This document shows, one piece after another, positions 36,901 through 46,609 of a DNA stretch of 64,000 nucleotides. Under the pieces are notes generated by a model, which saw only the letters and a list, made by a program, of their open reading frames with translations, searched no databases and had not been told where the DNA came from. Every line of letters begins with the position of its first letter. The stretch's first letter is position 1. A program made the position numbers and the translations under genes. Origin of the DNA: Phoronis australis (Eukaryota; Phoronida; Phoronidae); NCBI GenBank assembly GCA_002633005.1, contig NMRA01000346.1, forward strand, positions 131,165 through 195,164. The letters are read 5' to 3'.

Positions 36901-39900
36901 CATTCAACCATGTGTCCACGCAGCTCATTTTTAAATATCACCTGACACTGTATTTAATATCAAACGAAGCTAGTAAACAACAAGCCTGTGGTATCGCTGT
37001 GCCTTTAGGCCCATGGTCCTATATCTGATATACCTGTAGTGACTATCAATAGGACTTCACAGTGCAGGCAGGTACATGTACTTCGAGTGCACGGTTCGGA
37101 CTGCCCGGATAAAGAGTATTCAGTGCTAGACTACAGCAGTGCATGCTAGTTAATTTTCACTAAACAAAGCAACATTCCGTAATATTTTACGCGTGCGTTT
37201 GGGCGAAACCGAATGACACTGTTCACAGTCTGCAACAGATGTAAAACATTGCACATTTGATGTCGCTAAAAGGATTTCTGAGTTTTGGTTATAAAGACGT
37301 TTATAGTTTGGATTTCGAGTGGGTCGGAGTTGTGACGAAGGCTTTGTTCGCGTTGGTTTTCGTGTTTGAAGTTTTGCTAACGAAGTTTTAATGGTGTCAC
37401 ACGTGATGAACAACGTTTTGAACTAATTTCTGTTCCAGTGACTGCCCCACAATAGTGAATAAGGTGAGAGATATTTGCTTCAACATCGTTGTGTCAGGAC
37501 GTGATCGTTTGCTATAAAGCCTTTTGAAACCATGTTCGGGACTTAAAATCGACGTTCTTCAAAGGCCCAATGATGTTTGAACAGTTAATATCAATGTTCT
37601 TCGAAGGCGCATATTCCAGCACTTAGTATCGATGTTCTTCAAAGGTGCATTTTGTATTCCGAAGCAACGTCACCGTGTTTTCATCCTTTGCTTGAATTGA
37701 AAGTAGTCGCGATAAAACACCCGGCGTGCGTTCAGTACTGATCACTAGGAGCTACGCTAGGACCTAGCTAAAATGTAGTCAAAATCACGTGTTGTCATTT
37801 AAAATACATGGAAATATCTCACGTTATCTCGCAAAGTCTTGATTTTTAGCGAGGTCCTAACGTTACTGAACGGGAGGCTGCATTTGCCTTGACAGACGTA
37901 GTATTTCAGCAGCTCAAACCAACCCGACGTGGCAATCGATCTTCTTAACAATTGTCCGAAGAAAAAACGAACAGTGACGTTTTCAATCTCAGTAACGAGC
38001 AACACAAGACCGACTTTATAACGTTAAACTGCTTTTTGAGAAAGAAGGCACAGGCTTATCGCCTTATGCGTGTCAGTCAGTGACAGGTCGGTTTTGAGAG
38101 CTTTTGGATGACTTTCAAGGGTCAGGCAAAATGGGCGGAAAAGCACTGAGGGACCGTGTTTGTAAGAGACAGTAACTCTTTACAGTCAACTATAAACGGG
38201 TGCACGCCTTTGCTATTATACTCACGTGGTTCTCAATTTTTATCTCGTTTAAGTCATAGGTTATGCAATTGGAAACAAAACGAGTTTTAAAACTCTCAAA
38301 TCGGTAATTAAAGGTTCTTTATTACCCGGTAAGTCAGAGTGTATTACGCCGTTACCTTGGTCTGTAATCCGATAGTAAGAAGTTTCAAACATCCCTCTTG
38401 TAAATATTAACAGTCCTTGGTTGACCTGTGTATCACTACGTAATCTGGTTGTGTTTATTTACAGTTAATCAATGCTCGAAATAGCCAATCTATTGACGTC
38501 TTTTGCTGGATTTTTTGACACTTTGAAGTGATTGTGGATAGTTTTCTGACGGTGTCGGTGAAACGAGGCCCCTTTATCTGAGTTTTGCTGGGCGCAACCT
38601 TGTACTGAGCCGAGTGGTTGTTGAAAACAGGATAAGAAATGAGATAATTAAACGAACTGTAGTGCTACTAGAAATATATAGTCATGGTCACATTATTTAA
38701 AAAATTGACGTTCAGAGCTTATCTCTGTATCAGGGGATGAGTGAAATCGAAAATCAGGGCAGTAACTACCAACAGCCTTGATGTTAGTGTCGGCGTTCTG
38801 AGCTGACACCGTAATGCATGTCTTCAGGATCAGTAGACGTATCTAAAAATAAAAAAATACAGTGGTGAGCAAAATAGTTAAAAGTTGGGCAGGATCTCAG
38901 AAAATCGTGCCCCGATTTGGCTAACTTGGGAACACGATATCTCAATATGACTGATCGGGACTTTCACCTGCTGCTTTATCCATTGTTCTCGAAAAGGGTG
39001 TTGGGGGTTGTTGCAAAAAGGTTCTGCTTTTACATGAGGGGCAATAAAAATAGAAATTCCTTAAAAATCAAAGGCACCGTCAAGTAAAAACAAAAGTATA
39101 ATTTAGAAAAATGTTCACACATTCTTGAACGTTAATATCAAACGAAATTTGACATCATTGTTTTGCTATGAATGCATATTTATTCAAGATATGGTCACTT
39201 GACCCAAATTGGTAAAAAGTAAAACGTCCAGTTCTACAGACTTTCTACTGTCAGAAAAAGTATAACGTTTTTGAGATAAAATCTATAGTTTTGTTCATTT
39301 TTGTTTCAATACACAGGCTTGTCGATTAAGTCCTGCAAAAGTTGGCCTTAAAGCTCCAAGCCACAAACTATTGGAAGATATGTCCCCGATTAAAAAACAC
39401 CATGGAAGAGAACAACGTTGACAAAGTTATGCGGACATAGTAATATTTAACCCAACAGTAAGGAACTTGGTTCTTGGTTTCTTATATACTTTTCTATTTT
39501 ACAGTGTGACTTGGGACACGCCCGTTACGAAAATACTGAAGGATTTCAAATTCCCACATCAATACATGAATGATCACGCGACCTTGACAGACTTGGTATC
39601 TCACCGCTTGGGACTTCTGCCAGAAGATGTCACCTGGGTGGCAGATGTCTTCACTCGAGATGAACTGATGAGGTTAGTCCTATTTCAAAATTATACAGAG
39701 CCGTGGTCGGAGGGTCAACATGGCCAAGTTCAAAGTTAGATAAAATATGAAAGAAGCATCAAAACTATGGATATTTCATGTACGTAAATGTAATATGTTA
39801 TCAGCAATTGTTCTCAATTTTCTGCTGCAAATTTGGCCAAAAATCAACATCATCAATTTAGTTTGTAACACGATTTTAAAAACTTAGTTTGTATCTTAGT

Positions 39901-42900
39901 TAAAAATGTTGTAATTTCCACTAGTTTTACCGAGAAGAATAATTAAACAGTTCAAGGCCATCAAAAGTTTTTAAATATACTTTCGAACTTTACACAATCT
40001 CCAGTATAGGTTGCGTAAAATGTTTCGCAGGAGCAAAATTGTGCGCTATTGTCGACAACAATACGTGAGCCTATAGCACCCACACGGTGTGCACCTGTTC
40101 AAAGGATATTCACCTGCGCCTCACCTGTTCAAAGGATATTCACCTGCGCCTATAAGCGAAACTTAGGCACATGACTGTGCCTTACGCGAAACACTTTGGT
40201 AAACAATTTCTTTAAGAAAACGCATTATGCCGAATGATAGGGTCTCGTGCTTAAATACTCGCACACACGGTAGGCCCGCACATTTGAAGCAATGGCGCCA
40301 GGTGCGAAATATTTGACTAAAGCGAGAGTAAGTTTTTAAAGCAAAATGCGAAGTGACGGGTTATTAATTAATTTATTAGTTGAAATTTACTTAAAGACAC
40401 GCACAAGCACCGAGGCGAAAATGATAGCACAATAGTAAATGGGGCTCGGGCAAATACATGTATTGTTTCGTTGAAAAAACGCATACAATACGGTAGTTGC
40501 GCACTGATTGTCTTTCATCAGTGCAAACTACTCCATCTGTTGACAGTGACTAAAACATGAGGTGTGTACATGTATTAACATGGCGCCAATTCAACCCAAC
40601 CTTCTCTTGTGTATTGCAGGCGTGTTCGATACATGAAATCAAAGTCTGGCTTTAGAGAAAAATTTTTGTACAATAACATCGTATACACCATAGCCGGACT
40701 GGTCGCTGAAAAACTTTCTGGACGTTCGTGGGAAGAAACGATAACGGAAAAAATACTGGGACCCCTGCAGATGACGTCAACATCCTTCTACGACAGAGAC
40801 GCCCCCGACTGGCCAAACTACGCAAAGCCATACGCGCGTAGCAATGACAGCCTAACACCTTCTCGAATTAGTCCGCTTTGTGTCAGGTAAAATTGTTCAA
40901 TTACAAATTAACACCAGTCACGTGCACAAACACTGGCGCAAATGTCTGCCACTTTCTGTTTCCTTACCCATGACATTTTTTAGCCATAACACTCACAATT
41001 CGAAAAATAAAATTGTCCCTGTTGAGACTGTGAGTGACACTCGAGAAGAAATTTTCTGCGAGCAACTTTAAGTCACCAATCATGCCACCTTTACGCTCAA
41101 TAGCGGAATCCCACGCGTTTTAATATGAGTGATATTATTAGCCTCAGTTGCTGCGTGGAATGAGTAGATACTTACTCGGCGCAGCAACTGAGGCCTCATG
41201 GAAATATTTACTCGGGGCAGCAACTGAGGTCTCCTGGGAGAACTAGATTCTAATCTTGTCTTCACTGGCTGACAATCACACATCGTACAAAGATGTCTCC
41301 CACTCCTCTGAGCTCGGTCTTACTAGTGAATGTATGCTAGGGTGTGAAAAGTAACCTGTATATAATGCAAAAACAATTTCTGGGGATGTGCTCATATTAA
41401 AAAATGATCACATCTTTTTAGTAAAATTCATCAGCAATAAAATATCAAAATAACATGATAAATGTCATTTGATATAAAGGCACAAGATGAAATCTGAAAA
41501 ACACCAAGATGTCAAAATGCAACTTTTGGATTGTTTCATGAAAATTACAAAAACAACTCATAATTGGTAGGTGCTCTGATAAAAGCGGAACATTCTAAAA
41601 ACAATTCCTAATGCCGATCTGGAAAGCAGTACAAAAAATTACATGGGAAAGTTTCCTATGAATCCGATCTGCCATTTCTAGGACAGGGTGTTCCGAAGTA
41701 AGTCACATTTTGGAATATTTTTATTAGGTCTTACATAATCGTAATTGGGTAGCGTGACTGTCTTTATGAAAATATTAAACCAAAAAACTTCATTCAGCAA
41801 AACGCAATAGCCCTCTTATGTTGCTTGTCAATAACGTTTAATGAAAATTCTTTTCAATGAGACGAAGAGTGTCTATTAAAATTGTAAGCGGACAACACTG
41901 TAACGTGATAAACGAAGCCATAGGAAAGCTACGGTATCGATAACATAACCATATTTCTTTCCATAGAAATATTCATGATGAAATCTCATGAACACAAATA
42001 CTTTTTTTCTAAATTATTATTTCCGTTCTATGGAACTTTAATCTTTTTTCATTAAACTGATGAAGTTTTGTTTTCGATAATCGGTCATTTAAAACTGGAG
42101 CCTCCAAAACAACTCTTAAAAGAGATTTGGAGCACTGTGCTTAAAACAGGGCATCACAAAATCTTACTTGAATATGATCAGCAATTTCTGAGATATGATG
42201 CTCCGAAATTAGCCAAATTCGGAGATATTTCAGGGATCCCACACAATTGCAAATCACAATGATTAGATTTGCACATCAAGAACAAGAAACTTATATATAA
42301 AGAGTGTAGAATAAAAAACATTCTTACGATGGACAACATTTCAACTGTACTGCGGCAGTTCTTCAAAAATACGGTGAATATACCACCATGATGGCCTTGG
42401 AGCAGCACAACGCGGTAGCATTGTGTCATCAACCCATGAATTAAACTCTCGAAGATGAATTCCTGAACTAAATAGGCCTCCACTTGTGATTACTTTATCA
42501 TTCCTTCGTTTCAGCGGCTGTCAGGCTGCTGGTCCTGCTGCATCATTATCATCGACAGCCCGAGACATGACAAAATGGCTGAAGTTCCTTGTTTCCAAGG
42601 GCAACACCAGTGCGAGAGTATCGCTTCTGGACGAGAACCGTTTTATGTCAGTTTTCGATCCAGTCGTCGCGCACGATCAGATGTTTAACATTGAGATGCC
42701 GGAAATGCCAGTCACCCACAGTAACTTCGTTTACGGCAGAGGGTGGTTTTTGAGTCACTACAGAGGTTTGTTATTTTCAAAGAGTGGTCCATTTTGGGAC
42801 AGTTAATTATAGGTGTGCTCTTGCTATCGTGTTATAAGACAGTATTCTGGCACAGATGGAATACAAATACAGCGTTATAGCGGCATTCAAACCTTGTTTT

Positions 42901-45900
42901 TTTCTAGAAACAAGTTTTGATTTATGCCACTCGCCGCCATATTATTAATCTTATCTTGTTCCTTAATCAGTTAAGAAGCGATCGCTTGGCTCAGAAAGAA
43001 GTGACTGATTTTTTCAGTCCAAATTTCAAGTCAGTTTTATGGGCTGAACAAATAGCGTACTGATAGGTTTTTGCGAACCCTGAAATTAACATCATTTTCA
43101 CTAAGGAACAATTTGAGACCAGGTTCATAGCTATGTAAGTAGTAAGGGTTTAATGCCGCTTTAACTTTACTGAAATGCAGTAGACAGCAGAAAAGTGAAT
43201 GTCAGAAATGGTGAACGTTTCTTAGCTGTAAAAAGATGATGGGACAACTTGGCACTACGTCCCTTCACGACTACCCATCATGTTGTCAAGATGTGTCTAA
43301 AAAGTGTCTTGTTTCAAGTTGGACATCTTGAAAAGTTCAAAGAACTCGACATTTCAGCAACCACTTATTGTTCTGCACACCCAAGTTGTACTACATTCGG
43401 AACACCTCAAGTAAGCCTCATCCCCAAGCCTCAAGATGGCTGATCGGTTTATTCATTTGATGCTTGATTATGGGAAATGAAGTGAGCCAAAATTCTGACA
43501 CATTTTTACGGAAGTCTCCGGAATATCACGAGTAATATAAAGTTATTTCAACTTTGAAATTTTTTAGGTATAATAAACAAATGAAAACTAACGGTATGCT
43601 TAGCTGCATCAATTTATGTCTAAATTATTGCAAAATGATATATTTTGATTCGAAAACAGATAAATTTATACGATACTATTAATAAAAACGAATTGAAAGT
43701 AAGTAGGCCAACAACCTGTATTTCAAAACAATAACCAATGCCTTCTGCCTCATGAATGGCAGCAAGAAAGCCTGTGAAAATAATTAAAATCTGCTTGTGT
43801 TTTAATGACGTCAAGGCTGCGGCCAATCTTTGCGCAGAAGGTATTTCCTCAAATGCGATCAGCGCCATCTTTAGGCTTGGGGACGAGGCTGGCCTCAAGT
43901 TCCCCTGGGAGGTGATTTCTATAATGCGCACATGCAAAGTTCAGCCACACCGCATCCCATGTGACGTGGAAAATGATTGGCCGTGTGATTGACGTTCGAA
44001 AATTCGCGTACTGATAACGTTCACTTCCGAGGGGAAATTTAAGTCTAGTACGAAAATATCAAAATGTTGATTTTGGTATTGTTTAACGGAATGTTCAGCT
44101 TCAACAAGATAAAATGCTAGATACGATTGAGCATGGTGCTAGTTTGTCATTCATTCGAAATCATTTATTCAGAAAACATTTTACAACAATAATATGCATA
44201 ACCAAAAACTCGAAATTATTGACAAAAAAATCTTTCAACGGCTGTGAAAAAACTGCTGGTTTCAGGGACCATATAAAGACAAAATAAGTACACGTCCGCT
44301 GACCCGACTGGCCTCTGATTGCCTGAAATCCGGCACTACAACTTGGGATATAGCGTCATGTTGACAAACTTAGTGTGGAATATCGCGGTGCATTCGTGCC
44401 GTCCGCAGGCCAGATGTCACTATTTTCGATCTCGCTTGTCAGACTTTGTTGAAACCATGCACCTTGACCATGAAGGGAGCACAAGATAAGCAGTACTTTA
44501 AAGCAGTTAAGAACACGAAACGAAAAACCAAGAGAAAAGAAACATCAGTGATCGTGTAATAAAACACATAGTTAGACCGATTTCTCAGTCGTGCATGGTG
44601 AAGAGCAGCATTGCCTTTAGACTCTAGCATCGGTGCTCTCCCTTACTAATGGTATGCGTGTATAACGTTCTGAACTTCGAGGTGGTTTCTGAGCAATAAC
44701 GAAATTTCAGAAGTTCTAAGCCCAGAAACCACTTTTCATCCGAGCAAGAAACACGTTGTGTCCAGTTTTATAGTGACAATTAGTCTAGATTAATTGTTCG
44801 TTCTCTGACGGAGCACTAGTTAATAACCAACATGTTTCATTTCATGGAATAAGATAACTGCGAACTTGTTTACCAGGTTGTACCCTTGTGCAAATATCCT
44901 AAATTCCGTTAGCTCAAACCCCTACAAAGTATATATTTTCTGAAAGGTAAAATAAATTTCCTGACAAAAGTTATTACTCTTTTTCACTTGTTTTTATTTT
45001 TACGAGATATGCGTATTTATTAAACCATTTTTACCTTGAACGGAGATTTTAAAAATATTGTTCCTCCAATGAATCTTATTGGTCTTTTGTCAACTCGTTG
45101 ATTACAACATTTTCGAGCGACGTTGTCTCAGATTTTTGGAACGAAGACTACGAAAATCAAGACTGCGGCCGTTTTCAAAAATCTGAGACGCCGTTCCCTC
45201 GAAAATGCCGTTATCAACATGTTGACAAAAGACCAAAATGACTGGAGGACCAATATTATTTTTTACTAAAAACGTATTATCTCGTCAAAAAATAACATCA
45301 AGTAACTAAGAATAGCAAATTGTAGTTAGGAAATTTATTCGCTTTTCAGAAAATATATACTTTGTAGGGGTTAGAGTTAACAGAATTTTAGATATTTACA
45401 CATAAGTACAACCTGGTAAACATGGTTTACTGTTACTTTAATACCCATTTTCAATTTGCCAGGTTACAGAGCTTATTGGCACAGTGGAACTCTTTATGGA
45501 CACGAGACCTTTCTTACCTACATCCCGTCGCAGTCAGCCGCCATTTACACAAGCGTAAATGTAAAAGGACCTTCTGCTCGCTATGCTCAAATGGTTCTTC
45601 ATGACTACATAAGTGATGCAATAATTGGAAAGCCAGCGTGGGTGAACTCCACAACAGCGTGCACTTTTCCGCGGCCGTGGAAAGCTTACAGTGAGCACCC
45701 TAAACCAGAATTTCCTGTCAATAAAGACATACCACCAACACGCCCTCTGGCTGATTATACCGGAATGTTTGGGCATCCCTTATACGGTAACGTGACGGTG
45801 TTGGTGAACCAATCCAACTCTTACTTGCAATTGAATTATGGGAAAATCGGGAGATTTTTGCTTTATCCTACGGGTGAGAACCAAAAATTCTATGTCGAAG

Positions 45901-46208
45901 CTCAGGAGCCCTTGTCATTTCTTTTGGGATTGAGCAGTAAGCACGCGGAAAAAACGTACGTTCAGTTCGAGCAAGAGCAAAACGGATACACAATCGAAAA
46001 GGTGCGTGTTACTTTTTTCAACTGGAATAACTCGCCTGTGTTTTCAAGGAATTTGAAATTTTTCGACGTACCTCGCGAGCGTGGTACACGCTCACACTAT
46101 CACTTTGTTTCAGGAAGCAGCGTGCAAACTGCCTCGTACGCAACAGTCGTTTTCGTCTCCTTCCTCATGGTGTCGACATGTTTTCTAGAAGCAACGAAAA
46201 CATGTTAA
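30626..46208 (+). CDS. Secreted serine beta-lactamase-like hydrolase, complete gene of five coding exons
   Basis: Join 30626-30954, 39505-39672, 40620-40886, 42515-42765 and 45463-46208: 1761 nt, 586 residues plus stop, with all four junctions agreeing in phase (2, 2, 2, 1). It belongs to the PF00144 serine beta-lactamase/penicillin-binding family found as expanded ectoenzyme sets in marine invertebrates. Substrates are mostly unknown; hydrolysis of an ester or amide via an acyl-serine is expected. The catalytic set is complete: S88-L-T-K91, Y183-N-N185 and H345-S-G347 (in the KTG position). A signal peptide spans about 1-18. A C-terminal DUF3471 domain lies at about 428-535. The last 31 residues have small residues then a hydrophobic run (563-580), as in a GPI-anchor signal. 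The start is ATGATG at 30626; either Met could be used. Confidence 0.9.
31780..32080 (+). repeat. Dispersed repeat family A, copy 4
   Basis: Lies in intron 1 of the beta-lactamase-like gene. It has CACGTGACCCAGTT (31969-31982), then 'aaaatcaaattctacaggcc' and 'ttactttcag', as in the other copies. Confidence 0.5.
32085..35310. other. Intron 1 sequence without recognisable features
   Basis: Part of the 8.55-kb first coding intron of the beta-lactamase-like gene. A 120-codon open frame at 32866-33228 is rich in His, Lys and Asn and has no family pattern. I see no RNA gene or strong repeat here. Confidence 0.5.
35317..35390 (+). repeat. tRNA-like head of a SINE (degenerate tRNA)
   Basis: Has an exact RNA polymerase III A box (TAGTTCAGTGG, 35324-35334), a perfect 5-bp anticodon stem (TCTGC/GCAGA) and a near B box (GGCTTCGAGTCC, with one extra base compared with GGTTCGANTCC). 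A 7-bp acceptor stem GTCCCTA/TGGGGGC can be drawn. Position 33 is C rather than T and the T stem does not close, so this is not a working tRNA gene. About 130 bp of non-tRNA sequence follows before the Kolobok element, as in a tRNA-derived SINE. Confidence 0.55.
35861..36060 (+). pseudogene. P2X7-like protein of Kolobok, N-terminal fragment (copy 1)
   Basis: Opens with M-A-G-V-G-D-P-Y-H and matches, with some substitutions, the minus-strand reading of copy 2 from 51850 downwards (shared V-G-G-Y-M-F-E-P-E and E-A-E-Y-A-Q-A). The match ends at about E-D-R-H-G-E, just before the cysteine-rich part. From there the open frame (to 36298) is only the antisense of the THAP gene. So the 145-codon frame is a deletion fusion, not a protein family. 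Confidence 0.7.
36055..36501 (-). pseudogene. THAP-domain transposase of Kolobok, N-terminal fragment (copy 1)
   Basis: Minus strand from ATG at 36499-36501. M-P-H-C-C begins the C2CH zinc-binding THAP domain and the later Y-R-V-C-G-K-H-F supplies the second Cys and the His. Two in-frame stops lie near the start (36472-36474 and 36433-36435), so it is dead. The remaining frame from 36384 parallels copy 2 closely (K-V-P-A-K-Q-R-L-K). Confidence 0.75.
36770..39460. other. Intron 1 remainder, with a degenerate triple repeat
   Basis: No gene. At about 37535-37660 three loose tandem units share 'ttaatatcgatgttcttcaaagg' in part, with a period near 40-45 bp. A family A repeat copy begins at about 38880. 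Confidence 0.45.
38880..39320 (+). repeat. Dispersed repeat family A, copy 5
   Basis: Near-complete copy: 'gatttggctaacttggg', 'acgatatctcaatatg', 'ctgctttatccattgttctcg', then GGTCACTTGACCCAAATT (39194-39211, with the CACGTG core mutated to CACTTG) and 'ttctacagactttctactg'. It ends about 185 bp before exon 2 of the beta-lactamase-like gene. Confidence 0.6.
39505..39672 (+). CDS. Beta-lactamase-like gene, coding exon 2
   Basis: Residues 110-165. Acceptor TTCTATTTTACAG, donor ATGAG/GTTAGT. Contains the family words T-W-D-T-P-V-T-K-I-L and L-T-D-L-V-S-H-R-L-G-L. Confidence 0.9.
40092..40151. repeat. Perfect 30-bp tandem duplication
   Basis: Two identical 30-bp units beginning CACCTGTTCAAAGG in intron 2; identity implies a recent event. 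Confidence 0.95.
40620..40886 (+). CDS. Beta-lactamase-like gene, coding exon 3 (YxN motif)
   Basis: Residues 166-254. Acceptor CTTGTGTATTGCAG, donor TCAG/GTAAAA. Holds the catalytic F-L-Y-N-N-I-V-Y-T-I-A-G motif and I-L-G-P-L-Q-M-T-S-T. Confidence 0.9.
41142..41230. repeat. Hairpin plus direct repeat in intron 3
   Basis: CCTCAGTTGCTGCG (41142-41155) is followed by its exact complement at 41180-41193. A third copy of GCAGCAACTGAGG then lies in direct orientation near 41217-41229. The second and third copies are each preceded by TTACTCGG. Confidence 0.75.
41400..42250 (-). repeat. Dispersed repeat family A, minus-strand fragments (copies 6 and 7)
   Basis: 42080-42250 read on the minus strand shows 'cgaatttggctaatttcgga' then 'catatctcagaaattg', the start of family A. 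About 41400-41700 on minus is a more diverged match ('acttacttcggaac', then 'gatttcatcttgtg'). Both lie in intron 3 of the beta-lactamase-like gene. Confidence 0.4.
42515..42765 (+). CDS. Beta-lactamase-like gene, coding exon 4
   Basis: Residues 255-338. Acceptor CTTCGTTTCAG, donor CAGAG/GTTTGT. Contains G-P-A-A-S-L-S-S-T-A-R-D-M-T-K-W and Y-G-R-G-W-F, which usually come just before the third catalytic motif. Confidence 0.9.
43790..44030. other. GC-richer patch in intron 4 with promoter-like words
   Basis: Contains words resembling binding sites (GCGCCATCTTT, like YY1; ATGCGCACATGC, like NRF1). It does not feed a recognisable open frame or splice donor, so it may be a relic promoter or chance. 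Intron 4 is otherwise unremarkable up to 44860. Confidence 0.2.
44867..45422. mobile_element. 555-bp foldback element in intron 4
   Basis: Starts TGTTTACCAGGTTGTAC and ends with its inverse GTACAACCTGGTAAACA. Internal pairs continue inward: 'acaaagtatatattttctga' against 'tcagaaaatatatactttgt', 'ggtcttttgtcaac' against 'gttgacaaaagacc', and 'tctcagatttttg' against 'caaaaatctgaga'. So almost the whole length is one imperfect palindrome with its centre near 45150. Non-coding. The right end is only about 40 bp upstream of exon 5. No clear target duplication. Confidence 0.85.
45463..46208 (+). CDS. Beta-lactamase-like gene, final exon (HSG motif, DUF3471, GPI-like tail)
   Basis: Residues 339-586 and the TAA stop. 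Acceptor TTCAATTTGCCAG. It opens with the third catalytic motif in Y-W-H-S-G-T-L-Y-G. The DUF3471 region shows D-Y-T-G-M-F-G-H-P-L-Y-G-N-V-T-V. N-glycosylation sites are visible at N-S-T, N-V-T and N-Q-S. The tail from 556 on (G-S-S-V-Q then hydrophobic) fits a GPI signal. A single transmembrane anchor is the alternative. Confidence 0.9.
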
Positions 46209-46596
46209 AAGGTGTCTGAAATCCAGACCACTTAAATGATTTCTGCGAGTCGTGATAGCTGTCGCGCACCTGAAACTTTCCGGAACACATTATGTATTTT
46301 TGGAACCTACAATTTCTCCTAGGAAGTATTTCTTAATCGGACATGTCCAGCCTTCAACCACATGGCCAATCACTTTCCAATGGAAATACGTTGGTTTGCG
46401 TTACGTTGTGAGTGACGATATCTTACGAAGCCTTCAGACCAATCAGTCGAATGGGAAAAAGCGATTCTGCGAACAGACACTAGATGGAGTTTCCGCTTGG
46501 GGCAAACTGGCTATTTATGATTTTGATAATATTGACGATTGCCTTAAATTTTAACGCGGCATGACAGTTTACAGTGTAAGACGTCTCAAAGATTTT

Positions 46597-46602
46597 AATA
46601 AA
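46597..46602 (+). terminator. Poly(A) signal of the beta-lactamase-like gene
   Basis: AATAAA 389 bp after the stop codon, the first canonical signal downstream in that orientation. The 100-codon open frame between them (46252-46554) is taken as 3' UTR. Confidence 0.5.
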
Positions 46603-46609
46603 TTAAGTC

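Noticed and set aside
46252-46554. 100-codon plus-strand open frame just after the beta-lactamase-like stop codon
   Set aside because: Lies between the stop codon and the poly(A) signal, has no family pattern or initiation context of its own; best read as 3' UTR.
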